In this document: in pieces, positions 7,959-17,073 of the stretch
How positions within the stretch are numbered: the stretch's first letter is position 1
How the letters are laid out: every line of letters begins with the position of its first letter
NCBI RefSeq assembly: GCF_900094735.1
Contig: NZ_FMBM01000002.1
Span: 1,426,001 to 1,490,000 of the forward strand
Length of the DNA: 64,000 bases
Direction: 5' to 3'
DNA from: Saliniramus fredricksonii
GTDB lineage: Bacteria > Pseudomonadota > Alphaproteobacteria > Rhizobiales > Beijerinckiaceae
Position numbers and translations under genes: made by a program
The notes under the pieces: model-generated
The model's database searches: none
Told to the model about the DNA's origin: nothing
The model's input: the letters and a program-made list of their open reading frames with translations, nothing else

Positions 7959-8054
7959 AGGCGTATCGTTCCTTTTGGAAGTTCTGGCAGGCTTCAGCAC
8001 CCGCCACGATACGCCACCTCCTCAAACTGCGTCACCCAGATTCGCGTATAGCTC

Positions 8055-8518
8055 AACCCATGGCATCACGACCTTGAAGACCATGCGCCCTGCATGTCTG
8101 CGCGCCGGCATATGTGCATGTCTGCATGACTTCATTTGCCGGGCTTCATGCGTCTTCAGGCCCGGGCGAAAGACCCGAGCGCGCCGAAGATGCGCCGAAA
8201 CGGCCTGACGGAAATCGTGCGCGTTGAACGAACGGCGCGCAATTGGCCCTCCGGCATGGTTGCGCCAGTACGGCTGGGACCAGGCGGCGGACCCGTCATT
8301 GCGGAGTGCGCCACGAACGCAGCGCCGGTTATCGCTGGTGCCGGCAAGCACTGCGCCCCCCGAGACGCGAGACCCGGTTCCGGCGCCGGCAAAGAAAATC
8401 CGCCAAGATGTCCTTGGATATGGCTGTAAAGACACTGCGCGTATTTCGCCGCAATACGTGAATGGAAACGCAGTCGGTGGCTGCAATAAGCGAAAACAGC
8501 CCCGGGTCGCGTCCGTCA
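8055..8518. other. Non-coding gap between two IS256-type elements
   Basis: I see no convincing gene here on either strand; the long frames lack family signatures. The stretch 8089-8130 has degenerate CATGC/TGCATG repeats like those at 10-11.7 kb. Bases 8063-8080 (ACGACCTTGAAGACCATG) closely match 5431-5447 in the IS256 C-terminal piece, which may be a short remnant of a related element. The missing 5' half of ctaG is not present. Confidence 0.4.
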
Positions 8519-9869
8519 AGCTGGTGTAATTTTCTGGATGGCCTGAGGTCATGATCAGGCGGCTTTTGTGGTTATGCTGAGGATGGGATCGATCTCTTCC
8601 TTGTCGATCTGTGCGAATGCCTCGACCATCATGTAGCGGCTTGATGTCTGCCATTCGTCATTCTGCTCGAAGAGCACGGCGCCGATCAAACGCATGATGG
8701 ATGCTTCATTGGGGAAGATCCCGACGACGTCGGCGCGTCGCTTGACCTCCTTGTTCAGACGTTCAATTGGGTTCGTGCTGTGCAGTTTGGTGCGATGCTG
8801 GCGCGGGAATGACATGTAGGCCAGCACGTCGTGCTCGCTGGCATCCATGAGATCGGCCAGTTTTGGCCAGCGCGGGCGCAGTTGCTCTGCGACCTTGCGC
8901 CAGGTTTCGCCGGCATGGGTGCGGTCGGGTTGATCGAAGGCCTGTCGGATGGCAGCGGCGACGACAGTATGCTGACCACGCGAGACATGGGCCAGGGCGT
9001 TGCGCATCCAGTGGACGCGACAGCGTTGCCAGGTTGCTTCGAAGACCCGGGCGATGGCGGCTTTGAGGCCTGTATGCGCGTCGCTGATGACCAGTCTGAC
9101 GCCCCCCAGGCCGCGAACGCGCAGGGATCGAAGGAACTCGGTCCAGAATGTCTCGGCCTCGGACGGGCCGATACCGAGGCCGATGATCTCACGGCGTCCC
9201 TCGGTGTTGGCGGCCACGGCGATTATTGCGGCGACTGGTACGATCCGTCCGCCCTGGCGCACCTTCAGATAGGTGGCGTCGAGCCAGAGATAGGGCCATT
9301 CGCCGGTGAGCGGGCGGTTCAGGAACTCGCCGACACGTTCGTCGATGTCCTTGCACAGCTTCGACACCGTGCTCTTCGAAATGCCGCTCAGCCCCATGGC
9401 CTGCACCAGCTCATCGACGCGACGGGTCGAGACACCACTGATCCACGCCTCCTGGATGACGGCCACCAGCGCCTGTTCCGAGGTCTTGCGCGCTTCGAGA
9501 AAGCCCGGGAAGTAACTGCCTTGACGCAGCTTGGGAACCCGCAGGTTCAGCGTGCCCAGACGGGTATCGAGAGCGCGCTCTCGATACCCGTTACGCCACG
9601 TCGTGCGTTCGCCGCTGCGCTCGTGCTTGCCAGCGCCGATCAGGCCTTCGACATCCGCCTCCATGATCAGCTGCAGGACGGCCTCGGCAACGCTGCGCAG
9701 AAAGTCTCCCTGATCGTGCTTGGCCAGAAGTTCGGACAGGTCCATGTTCGTCTTGGTCATCGGGGTCTCCATGTGGTCCGGGGTTGAAGTCAGCAAACTC
9801 CACCTCGACCATACACCTCGATGGCCACCCAGGATCACACCGTTGACGGCACTGAAATTACACCAGCTC
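8519..9869 (-). mobile_element. IS256-family insertion sequence, intact
   Basis: Terminal inverted repeats of 14 bases, AGCTGGTGTAATTT, lie at 8519-8532 and (as the complement) 9856-9869, flanking a single full-length transposase. The total length of 1351 bases is normal for IS256 elements. The flanking eight bases on the two sides do not match, so no target duplication is evident; this may reflect recombination with another copy. It is a different lineage from the broken IS256 element at 5276-8054. Confidence 0.8.
8555..9760 (-). CDS. IS256-family transposase, full length
   Basis: The 401-residue protein starts MTKTNMDLSELLAKHDQGDF and contains the mutator-type transposase core: YLWLDATYLKVR with the first aspartate, VISDAHTGLKAAI with the second, RCRVHWMRNAL, and the C-terminal STNPIERLNKEVKRRADVVG with the glutamate. 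GGAG is placed seven bases before the ATG at 9760; an upstream in-frame METP start at 9772 is less likely. Length and motifs are intact, so the element may still move. Confidence 0.93.
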   Translation of the reverse strand: MTKTNMDLSELLAKHDQGDFLRSVAEAVLQLIMEADVEGLIGAGKHERSGERTTWRNGYRERALDTRLGTLNLRVPKLRQGSYFPGFLEARKTSEQALVAVIQEAWISGVSTRRVDELVQAMGLSGISKSTVSKLCKDIDERVGEFLNRPLTGEWPYLWLDATYLKVRQGGRIVPVAAIIAVAANTEGRREIIGLGIGPSEAETFWTEFLRSLRVRGLGGVRLVISDAHTGLKAAIARVFEATWQRCRVHWMRNALAHVSRGQHTVVAAAIRQAFDQPDRTHAGETWRKVAEQLRPRWPKLADLMDASEHDVLAYMSFPRQHRTKLHSTNPIERLNKEVKRRADVVGIFPNEASIMRLIGAVLFEQNDEWQTSSRYMMVEAFAQIDKEEIDPILSITTKAA

Positions 9870-10834
9870 CTTGGACGCTACCCAGCCCCGCGCCCCCTAT
9901 ACCCGCGGGAGGCCCATGTGCGGGAACGCTCATCACGGTGCAGTCCGATGATCAGATTTCTTCATCCCGACACGTCCGCAAGCCTTCATGCCGGCATGCC
10001 GGCATGCCGGCAAGCCTTCGTGCCAGCGCGCCCGCATGGCGACGCGCCCTCTTGCCGGCGCGGTTTTTTGCCAATCCGAAAGCACGGGAGTGTCGCGGTC
10101 CGCCCGGTCTTCTCGTCTGCGGCACGCGACATCAACCCGGCGGGCTCTCGGGCAGGCCATCTGCCCTGACGATATCGCCCCACCCTCTCGATCGTTCTGG
10201 GAACGTCGCGGGCGGACGCGCATGCCGATATGCGCGCAACCGGCGTTTCTGGCGTATCATTCGTTCAGCCGGGTGCCGGCCAACGTATTGATTGATGCGC
10301 CAGAACACGGTCATGGAGCCCGCGATCCGGCTTCGCCAGATTCATCGACGTGCCAAATCATGCAGCTCAGGGGCTTCAGCCAATGGCAACAATCCGGGGA
10401 AGCGCCGCTTCGGGATTGACCGGATTCCGACGCAATCATTGATACCCAGACAAGGCTATATGTCCACACGCCCTCATGCCGACACGCCCTCATGCCAACA
10501 CGCAGTCGTGCCGGTATGCAGGCATGCTTGCGTGACCTGCTTTTGAAAATAACCCAACGACTTCCAGCAAAGCAGGCCGAGGCTACTGCTTTCGAGGTGG
10601 ATCAGCATTCCAAGGTTTCATTGCCGGGAATGGATGAACTTCAATCGCGACCTTGCGTTATCATGTCAGAGTGCAAGCCGCCCCGGCAACGCGGGAGCGG
10701 GCGCTTCGGAGTGATCGTTGGGCACATCATCCTGACCGTAGAGTGGTGTCCGGCTGCCGCGACGACCCTCCCAACACATTGTCGCACCATCATGAGGCGC
10801 AGGGCGCGCCCGACACGGAGGCATCAGACTGATC
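9870..10834. other. Repeat-rich non-coding region
   Basis: No gene is supported in this 965-base stretch. It contains clusters of degenerate CATGC-type repeats at about 9973-10040 (three tandem copies of CCGGCATG) and 10464-10533 (tandem CACGCCCTCATGCCGA units). Translated in some frames they give runs of His-Ala-Gly-Met, which makes false open frames. I found no phage, plasmid or toxin-antitoxin signature. Confidence 0.5.
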
Positions 10835-11008
10835 ATGGCACCGAACAGCCCCGACGAAAAACGCGACCGGAACACCCATTCGGCACAGGATGTGAGCCAG
10901 GGAGAAATCATCCTGCGCACGCCGCTGCGCAAGGCGGTTTTTCTTGGTGCACTCGTGCTCATGGTCTTGCTGATTGTCATTCTGGGGATCATGGCCGTCG
11001 CTTTCTGA
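10835..11008 (+). CDS. 57-residue single-helix membrane protein
   Basis: An ATG at 10835 opens a 57-codon gene with a polar N-terminus (MAPNSPDEKRDRN), a conserved-looking middle (SQGEIILRTPLRKAVFLG) and one strongly hydrophobic C-terminal helix ending in MAVAF. Short alphaproteobacterial proteins with a GEIxLRTxxRRxxF motif before a C-terminal helix are familiar to me as unnamed proteins; the function is unknown. It is the only gene I can support between 9870 and 11918. No strong ribosome-binding site is seen. Confidence 0.55.
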   Translation: MAPNSPDEKRDRNTHSAQDVSQGEIILRTPLRKAVFLGALVLMVLLIVILGIMAVAF

Positions 11009-11918
11009 TGTCCGGGTCCGGGCCCGGCGGAAGGGAAATCGATCCCGCGCATGCAGGCATGGCGGCGCGCCGACGTGCCGACTTGTGGGCGCGTATACGG
11101 ATATGCAGCGTTTACACGTGCAGACATGTGGGCTTGCAGGCCTGAAGGCTCGCGGCTTGGAGGTTCGCGGCTTGGAGATTTGGAACTTTGGATGCTTGCG
11201 CTCTCGAATGCAAGCCCACATGCTGGCCTGCCCACATGTGGGCGTGTTTGGATGCGTATTGATCTCGCCATGCTGTTCGTCCCCCATCAGGAAACGTATC
11301 CCCTGCCCCGGCTTGACCAAGGCGACGATTCCAAAGCCTTTCCGGGGCTGGGCAGCCGGCGACGCAGTCCCGCTTCAGGCGGTCGATGGCTCCCGGAAGA
11401 GCGGCGCTGTGCCCGCCGAATGCGCGCGCCGATCGAATCCGGGCACAGACATTGGCATCTGCACAATTCCTATGAAGGCTGAGCCGGCGGACCCGATGTC
11501 ATCTCCGTCGGCCAAATCCGGCCAGATCCGGCCCACGCGGCCTGCCTGCTCATCGGGGCCATCCGGTTCGATCAAGCCAGAATGCCGACAGGCCGCCACG
11601 CTGTCGCGCACTCACGCCGTCATGCCTTCAAGCTGCCATGCCTTCAAGCTGCCATGCCTTCACGCAGGCAGGCCCTCATGTGGGCAAGCCCTTATGCAGG
11701 CAAGCCCTCACACGTGTACCTGCGGACGCGCCACCATGCGGGCATGACGGCATGACCACGTATCCCATGCCGCCCCGCATCCGCCCGGTCATCAAAGATG
11801 GCTGGACAAACGGCTGGTCTTGCGTGTGAATCGGACGCTCATTCCCCAAGGGGAGCCAGCTGGTGACATAGAGTGGCAACCCTGTGCGGCAGTTCGCGGG
11901 CGCCCGAAGGAAACGACG
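11009..11918. other. Repeat-rich non-coding region upstream of the CaiB-type gene
   Basis: No gene is supported. Repeats include CATGC-type clusters at 11047-11128 and 11203-11255, a direct repeat of CTCGCGGCTTGGAG/TTCGCGGCTTGGAG near 11150-11180, and tandem CATGCCTTCAAGCTGC units at about 11620-11670 followed by CAGGCAAGCCCTCA-like units to 11735. These look like short-period expansions of the same family seen at 8.1, 10.0 and 10.5 kb. Confidence 0.5.
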
Positions 11919-13091
11919 ATGCAAAACGACGCTCTGCCGCTTGACGGCATCACCGTGGTCGATCTCTCGACGCTGCTGCCCGGCCCGCTGGCATCGCTGA
12001 TGCTCGCCGAGGCCGGCGCGCGCGTGATCAAGGTCGAGCGGCCCGGCGGCGAGGATATGCGTCATTTTCCGCCCAAGCTCGGGCCCTGGTCCGCGCCCTT
12101 CGCCGTCCTCAATGCGGGCAAGGAATGCATCACCCTCGACCTGAAACAGGAGCCCGATCGCGACCGCCTCGCGGCCTTGATCGCGCAGGCCGATATCGTG
12201 ATCGAGCAGTTCCGCCCCGGCGTGATGGCGCGCCTCGGCCTCGATCCGGCGGCGCTGACCGAACGCCATCCGGGTCTGATCTATTGTGCTGTGACCGGTT
12301 ATGGCCAGGACGGGCCGCGCAGCGCCGAGGCGGGGCATGATCTGAATTACCAGGCGCTGACCGGACTTCTCTCGCTTTCGCCGGGAATGCCTGAGGCGCC
12401 CACAATCCCGCCCGCCCTGACGGCCGATATCGCCGGCGGGGCCATGCCGGCAGTGATCAATATCCTGCTTGCCCTGCGCCGGCGCGATCTGACCGGGCGC
12501 GGCTGCCGCATCGATATCGCCATGGCCGACGCGATGTTCACCTTCGCCTGGCTCGCCCTCGCGCAGGGGCATGCGCATGCCGCAGGCGCTGTCGAGGAAG
12601 GCGGCGAAGCACAGGATCACGGCTTCCCCGGATCACGCGATACCATGCTCACGGGCGCGAGCCCGCGCTACCAGCTCTATCCAACGGCGGATGATGCCTT
12701 CCTCGCCGTCGGCGCGCTGGAGCAGAAATTCTGGGATTCATTCTGCGACGCCATCGCCCTGCCCGCCCCCCTGCGCAGCGATGCGGAGGACCCGGTGGCC
12801 ACCCGCCTCGCGGTTCACAGGATCATCCGATCCCGTGATGCGGCGCATTGGCGCGCGCTACTGGAGCCGCGCGATTGCTGCTGTACGATCGTGCGCTCGC
12901 TGGCCGAGGCGCGCGCGGATCCGCATTTCGTCGCGCGCGGTCTGTTCGACGTGGCGGCGCAGATGCCGGAAGCGGGCACGGGGCGCACGATACCCATTGC
13001 GACCCTGCCGATCGCCCCCGGATTGCGCCGCGCGAAAGATCTCCCGCGCCGGGTCATGCGACCGGGAGAGGCCAACGACGAGCCCGGATAA
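11919..13091 (+). CDS. CaiB/BaiF-type (class III) CoA-transferase or alpha-methylacyl-CoA racemase-like protein
   Basis: The 390-residue protein begins LDGITVVDLSTLLPGP and continues with GARVIKVERPGGEDMR and the signature AEAGHDLNYQALTGLLS. The GHDxNYxALTG form is closest to alpha-methylacyl-CoA racemases of this superfamily. The C-terminal part includes GLFDVAAQMPEAG. The enzyme would act on a branched or other acyl-CoA in the cytoplasm; the substrate is not evident. GAAGGAAA precedes the ATG at 11919. It is the first ordinary gene after the mobile zone, followed after 189 non-coding bases by a cyclopropane-synthase-like gene on the same strand. Confidence 0.85.
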   Translation: MQNDALPLDGITVVDLSTLLPGPLASLMLAEAGARVIKVERPGGEDMRHFPPKLGPWSAPFAVLNAGKECITLDLKQEPDRDRLAALIAQADIVIEQFRPGVMARLGLDPAALTERHPGLIYCAVTGYGQDGPRSAEAGHDLNYQALTGLLSLSPGMPEAPTIPPALTADIAGGAMPAVINILLALRRRDLTGRGCRIDIAMADAMFTFAWLALAQGHAHAAGAVEEGGEAQDHGFPGSRDTMLTGASPRYQLYPTADDAFLAVGALEQKFWDSFCDAIALPAPLRSDAEDPVATRLAVHRIIRSRDAAHWRALLEPRDCCCTIVRSLAEARADPHFVARGLFDVAAQMPEAGTGRTIPIATLPIAPGLRRAKDLPRRVMRPGEANDEPG

Positions 13092-13280
13092 TTACGGCTT
13101 CGACGGAACCGCGACGCTTGCCTTACGTTTGGTGCGTGTGCACATCGCGAACCGGCATGCGAAGCTGGCTGCGACGTCACGCAGGCAAGCAAACCGCATC
13201 GACCGCACCACGCTGCTGATGACAGGCGCGTTCGTCGAGGGGGAAGCGGGACGGATGCGGCGATCGAGGGAGTGATCGCC

Positions 13281-14546
13281 ATGGAAACGATCCTGTCCAG
13301 ATGTCTCGACCGGCTCATCTGCAAGGGCCGCCTCACCCTGACCATGCCATCGGGAACGGTTCACGGTTTCGGCGATGGCGGCGCGCCGGAGGTCGCAGCA
13401 CGGCTCACCGATGCCGAGGCCGTGCGCCAGCTCCTCACGAGGCCGGCGCTGCGGCTGGGAGAATTGTATATGGACGGGCGCTTCGTCATCGAAAGCGGCT
13501 CGATCTACGATATGCTGGCGCTTGTGATGGACAGCGCGCCGGGCCAGCGCAACCTGCTCGGACCGGCCATCGGTCGCAGGGTGCGCGCCTTTCTGGAGCG
13601 TATCAGCGGGCGTAATGACATTCTGCGATCGCGTGACAACGTCGCCCACCATTATGATCTCGATGGGCGGCTCTACGATCTCTTCCTGGATGCCGACAAG
13701 CAATATTCCTGCGCCTATTTCACCGATTCCGAGCGCGATCTGGATAGCGCCCAGCGCGCCAAGAAGCGCCATATCGCGGCGAAGCTGGCGATTAACGGAG
13801 AGCACAGCGTGCTCGATATCGGCTGCGGCTGGGGCGGCATGGCACTCTATCTCGCCGAATACGCACAGGCGCGGCGCGTCACCGGGATTACGCTCTCCCG
13901 CGAGCAACTCGGTATCGCCCGCGCCCGCGCCGAGGCGGCGGGTCTGGAGGAGCGGCTCGCCTTCGCGCTCGAAGATTATCGCGAGACGCAGGGCCCCTAT
14001 GACAGGATCGTATCGGTGGGCATGTTCGAGCATGTGGGCTTGCGCGACTACGCCACCTTCTTCGAGCAATGCGCGCGGCTGCTCGGCGATGACGGCGTCG
14101 CGCTCATCCATACGATCGGCAAGACGACGACGCCGGGGCCGGTCAATCCCTGGATCGCGAAATACATCTTCCCCGGCGGCCGGCTGCCGTCGCTCTCCGA
14201 GATCATGCCGGCAATCGAGGCGTCCGGCCTGCGGGTGACGGATGTCGAGATCCTGCGTTTGCACTATGCCGAGACGCTGCGACTTTGGCGCGAAGGCTTC
14301 ATGGCGCGACACGACGAGGCCGAAGCGCTCTACGATGATCGCTTCTGCCGGATGTGGGAATTCTACCTCGCGGCCTCCGAGGCGGCGTTCCGCTTCGAGC
14401 ACCTGGTCGTCTTTCAGATCCAGCTGGCCAAGCGGGTTGATACGCTGCCAATGACGCGTGATTACATCACACGCAACGAGGCCACTCTGCGCGAGCGCGA
14501 GGAGGCAGCGCACAGCCTGCGCGCGCCGCGCCGGATGACGGGTTGA
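13281..14546 (+). CDS. cfa: Cyclopropane-fatty-acyl-phospholipid synthase-like methyltransferase
   Basis: The 421-residue protein has the Cfa/mycolic-acid methyltransferase layout. An N-terminal lipid-facing domain (residues 1-110) precedes NVAHHYDLDGRLYDLFL and YSCAYF, then the S-adenosylmethionine site VLDIGCGWGGMAL and GITLSREQ, and the active-site region VSVGMFEHVG. Such enzymes methylate unsaturated acyl chains in membrane phospholipids. ATG at 13281 is chosen over an upstream GTG at 13272. The gene is convergent with the UbiH-like gene, their ends six bases apart. A second family member lies at 62421-63680; the two differ clearly in sequence. Confidence 0.88.
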   Translation: METILSRCLDRLICKGRLTLTMPSGTVHGFGDGGAPEVAARLTDAEAVRQLLTRPALRLGELYMDGRFVIESGSIYDMLALVMDSAPGQRNLLGPAIGRRVRAFLERISGRNDILRSRDNVAHHYDLDGRLYDLFLDADKQYSCAYFTDSERDLDSAQRAKKRHIAAKLAINGEHSVLDIGCGWGGMALYLAEYAQARRVTGITLSREQLGIARARAEAAGLEERLAFALEDYRETQGPYDRIVSVGMFEHVGLRDYATFFEQCARLLGDDGVALIHTIGKTTTPGPVNPWIAKYIFPGGRLPSLSEIMPAIEASGLRVTDVEILRLHYAETLRLWREGFMARHDEAEALYDDRFCRMWEFYLAASEAAFRFEHLVVFQIQLAKRVDTLPMTRDYITRNEATLREREEAAHSLRAPRRMTG

Positions 14547-14552
14547 GGCCGC

Positions 14553-15797
14553 TTACAACGGGGCCGGCACGGAAGACGCTTCACGGCGCATCAGTTGCGG
14601 CGTGGCAAGGCGCGGACTGACGCCCTCGCGCATCATCATCCGGCGCAGCGGCGTGATGGCGGCGAGCGCGCGCAGGCCCGTGCCGCGCAGGAAATCGGCG
14701 GGAAGCAGGCCCGACAGCAGAGTGCGGTTGAGCATGTCGACGCCGAGCGTGCGGCTGCGCACGTCGAAGCGGCGACCGCGATCATAACGCGCCAGCGCCG
14801 CGGCGCTTCCGGGGTCAGCCCCGCCGTCGGTGCCCACCACCGCATCACGCAGGGCGGCGACGTCGCGCAGGCCCAGATTGAGGCCCTGTGCGCCGATCGG
14901 CGGGAAAGCATGCGCGGCCTCACCGATGAGCGCGAGGCGATCGGCGCGGAAGCGATCAACCGCGAGCCCGCTCATCGGCACCACCCCGCGCGGCCCGTCG
15001 ATGACCATCTTGCCGAGGATCGCATGCGCCTGCCGCTCGATCACGCGCGCCAGCGCCGCATCCTCGTAATGGCGCAGATGCGCGGCCTTGTCGGGCTCCG
15101 TCACCCAGACGAGACTGGAGCGGCGCCCGGGAAGCGGCACCAGCGTGAACGGGCCGTGGCGGGTGTGGAATTCCGTCGAAATGTCGCGATGCTCGCGCTC
15201 ATGGGTGAGGATCGTGGTCAGCGCCGCCTGCGGATAGGCCCAGCTGCGCGCCCGGATACCGGCGGCGCGGCGCATCGGCGAGTTGCGCCCGTCTGCGGCG
15301 ATGACGAGCGAAGCAGCGATGCGGCTCCCGTCATCCAGGGAGATCGTGATCCGCTGATCATGCGATCCGGGGGTCACGGTATCCTGTGATCCGATGCCCG
15401 TCGCCATGCTGGAAAAGCTGGCAATTTCGCTCTGCGCCTGCACGGCATCGGCCAGAACCTGGACCAGAGTGGCGTTTTCGACGTTCCAGCCGAAGGCGTC
15501 GAGCCCGATCTCGCGGCATTTGAAATCGACGACCGGTGCGCGAAACAGGCTGTCGGTATCATCGATCAGCCGCATGATTTCGAGCGGCGCGGCATGGGGC
15601 GCGAGCGCCTCCCAGATGCCGAGGCGCTCCATCAGATGTACGGAGCCGTCAAGCAGGGCCACGGTCCGCCCGTCACGTGGAGCATGCGCATGCCCGATCA
15701 CGGCCACGCAATAGCCCTCGCGGGCAAAGGTCAGGGCCGCCGCGAGTCCCGCCGCGCCGGCGCCGACGACACAGATATCGTAATGACGGTCGCTCAT
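14553..15797 (-). CDS. UbiH/UbiF-family FAD-dependent monooxygenase
   Basis: The 414-residue protein has the FAD-binding VVGAGAAGLAAALT motif at residues 10-23, the DG motif in VIAADGRNSPMRRAAG, and the second FAD motif ALIGEAAHAFPPIGAQGLNLG near residue 295 (GEAAH where most relatives have GDAAH). Its length and layout match ubiquinone hydroxylases, so a ring hydroxylation in ubiquinone biosynthesis at the membrane is likely; the ring position cannot be told. The start at 15797 is set by MSDRHYDICVVGAG. The XRE-cupin gene lies 70 bases upstream on the same strand. Confidence 0.82.
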   Translation of the reverse strand: MSDRHYDICVVGAGAAGLAAALTFAREGYCVAVIGHAHAPRDGRTVALLDGSVHLMERLGIWEALAPHAAPLEIMRLIDDTDSLFRAPVVDFKCREIGLDAFGWNVENATLVQVLADAVQAQSEIASFSSMATGIGSQDTVTPGSHDQRITISLDDGSRIAASLVIAADGRNSPMRRAAGIRARSWAYPQAALTTILTHEREHRDISTEFHTRHGPFTLVPLPGRRSSLVWVTEPDKAAHLRHYEDAALARVIERQAHAILGKMVIDGPRGVVPMSGLAVDRFRADRLALIGEAAHAFPPIGAQGLNLGLRDVAALRDAVVGTDGGADPGSAAALARYDRGRRFDVRSRTLGVDMLNRTLLSGLLPADFLRGTGLRALAAITPLRRMMMREGVSPRLATPQLMRREASSVPAPL

Positions 15798-15867
15798 GTT
15801 CACTACATAGTGGTTTTCGTTGCGAAATGGCAGCGACGAAGCGTCGCTTTCCACCGGGCGCCACCCC

Positions 15868-16485
15868 TCAATCCATCACGGCGGCCTTGAGAATACAGAC
15901 CATGGTCGCGCGGCCGGGCCTGTCGCCGACGCAGCGCACCACATGCGGACGGTCGCAACGATAGCGCAGCGTCTCCCCGGTGCGCGCGGTTTGCACAACG
16001 CCGGCCACCTCGACTTCGAAATCGCCTTCCAGCACGGAGAGCGTCTCGACGGAGCCGCGCTGATGCGCATCCGATTCGAGCACCCCGCCGGGATCGGCTG
16101 AGATATCGTACCATTGCAGCCATTCGACGGTCTTGATCCAGCCGATGATGGCCAGCCGCATCTTGCCGTCTTCCGAGACGAGGATCGGCGTGTCGCGGCG
16201 GTTGGATTTCTCCAGGAACGGCTCGTCCTCGGCGCTCGCGAGCACCCGCTCGATCGAGACATCGAGCGCCTGCGACAGGCGCCAGATCGTGGCGAGGGTG
16301 GGGTTCGTCTCGTTGCGCTCGATCTGGCTGATGATCGACTTGGCGACGCCGGATTGTTCGGCGAGCTCGGAAAGCGACAGGTTGTAGGCCTTGCGCAGAC
16401 GCTGGATCGTCTTGCCCAGCTGCCCCGATAATTGCTGCGCTCCCGATTCGAGCTCCCGGGTCCGCTCTCGGCCTTCAACACCCAT
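15868..16485 (-). CDS. XRE-family regulator with C-terminal cupin domain
   Basis: This 205-residue cytoplasmic regulator has a helix-turn-helix at about residues 25-80 (LSLSELAEQSGVAKSIISQI then NETNPTLATIWRLSQALDVS) and a cupin sensor at about 120-195 (GSVETLSVLEGDFEVEV, then the RCDRPHVVRCVGDRPG region). Such XRE-cupin proteins usually repress catabolic or stress genes in response to a small ligand. The target is not known; the UbiH-like gene just downstream on the same strand is a candidate. The start may be the ATG at 16485 or a GTG three codons earlier. Confidence 0.85.
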   Translation of the reverse strand: MGVEGRERTRELESGAQQLSGQLGKTIQRLRKAYNLSLSELAEQSGVAKSIISQIERNETNPTLATIWRLSQALDVSIERVLASAEDEPFLEKSNRRDTPILVSEDGKMRLAIIGWIKTVEWLQWYDISADPGGVLESDAHQRGSVETLSVLEGDFEVEVAGVVQTARTGETLRYRCDRPHVVRCVGDRPGRATMVCILKAAVMD

Positions 16486-16663
16486 GATCACCAATCCACC
16501 GGCCCGTTCGTAACAAGGAACGAGCGTTTGAAGCTACGAACGCACCATGCCCAATGCAAGGGCGTGGATCAAGCGGGAATGGTGGGAAATCAACGCCATA
16601 CGCCAAACGATACAAGCGCTGCCGCTAGGGAAAGCGGCTGATCAGGCACGCCCTTTCGCCGGC

Positions 16664-17005
16664 TCACGGATCGCTCCAGACCGCCATCAGCGTGCCACCG
16701 GGCTCCCTGAACGCGAACCGCCGCCCGCCGGGAAAAGCAAAAATCTCCTTCGTGATCTCGCCGCCCGCCTGCCGCACCGTTTCAAGCGCCTGCTCAAGAT
16801 CCTCGGCCTTCAGCACGACAAGCGGCGCCACCTGCGCCTCGCTGCGCGCAATCCCCCCGCCCAGCCCGGCCTCCCGGATATCGCGATAATCCGGCCCGTA
16901 TTCCACGAAGCTCCAGCCGAAAGCCTGCGCAAAGAAGCTTTCCGTGGCCGCCATATCCGGCGAGCTGAACTCGACATAATCGATTTTCAGAGTGTCGCTG
17001 CTCAT
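16664..17005 (-). CDS. VOC-superfamily (glyoxalase/bleomycin-resistance-like) protein
   Basis: The 113-residue protein has the single VOC fold unit: DYVEFSSPDMAATESFFAQA at the start, a middle loop GGGIARSEAQVAPLVVLK, and an end with FAFREPGGTLMAVWSDP where the metal ligand usually sits. The family binds divalent metals and small molecules and covers many reactions, so no substrate is assigned. It stands alone between the XRE regulator and the leucine-rich-repeat gene. Confidence 0.82.
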   Translation of the reverse strand: MSSDTLKIDYVEFSSPDMAATESFFAQAFGWSFVEYGPDYRDIREAGLGGGIARSEAQVAPLVVLKAEDLEQALETVRQAGGEITKEIFAFPGGRRFAFREPGGTLMAVWSDP

Positions 17006-17073
17006 GATGTTTATCCTTTGTTCTTGTGTTTAAAGCGGCGCCGGGGGTGGGTCAAGAGGGTTGATGGGATGCT

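Larger units (their letters stand above)
5276..8054 (-). mobile_element. IS256-family insertion sequence, interrupted by an IS110-family element
   Basis: The ends are imperfect inverted repeats: 5276-5300 (starting GAGCTATGCGGGATTTTGGG) and 8030-8054 (reverse complement GAGCTATACGCGAATCTGGG). Between them lie two pieces of one IS256-type transposase, 7158-7958 (N-terminal) and 5309-5776 (C-terminal), separated by a 1.38-kb IS110-family insertion. Without it the element would be about 1.4 kb, the usual size for IS256 elements. I see no convincing 8-9 bp target duplication at the outer ends. Its right end cuts ctaG. Confidence 0.8.

Noticed and set aside
8022-8654. 210-codon minus-strand frame between the two IS256 elements
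   Set aside because: It crosses the ends of both elements and includes CATGC repeats, with no domain; not the missing ctaG half.
9973-10533. CATGC repeat clusters as a CRISPR array
   Set aside because: Repeats are short, unequal and without regular unique spacers, and no cas genes are near.
13092-13280. Small minus-strand frame between the CaiB-type gene and cfa
   Set aside because: Short, Arg/Ser/Ala-rich, without ribosome-binding site or recognisable motif.
16494-16663. Small plus-strand frame starting MPNARAWIKREWW
   Set aside because: It runs into the VOC gene on the other strand and has no family signature or clear ribosome-binding site.
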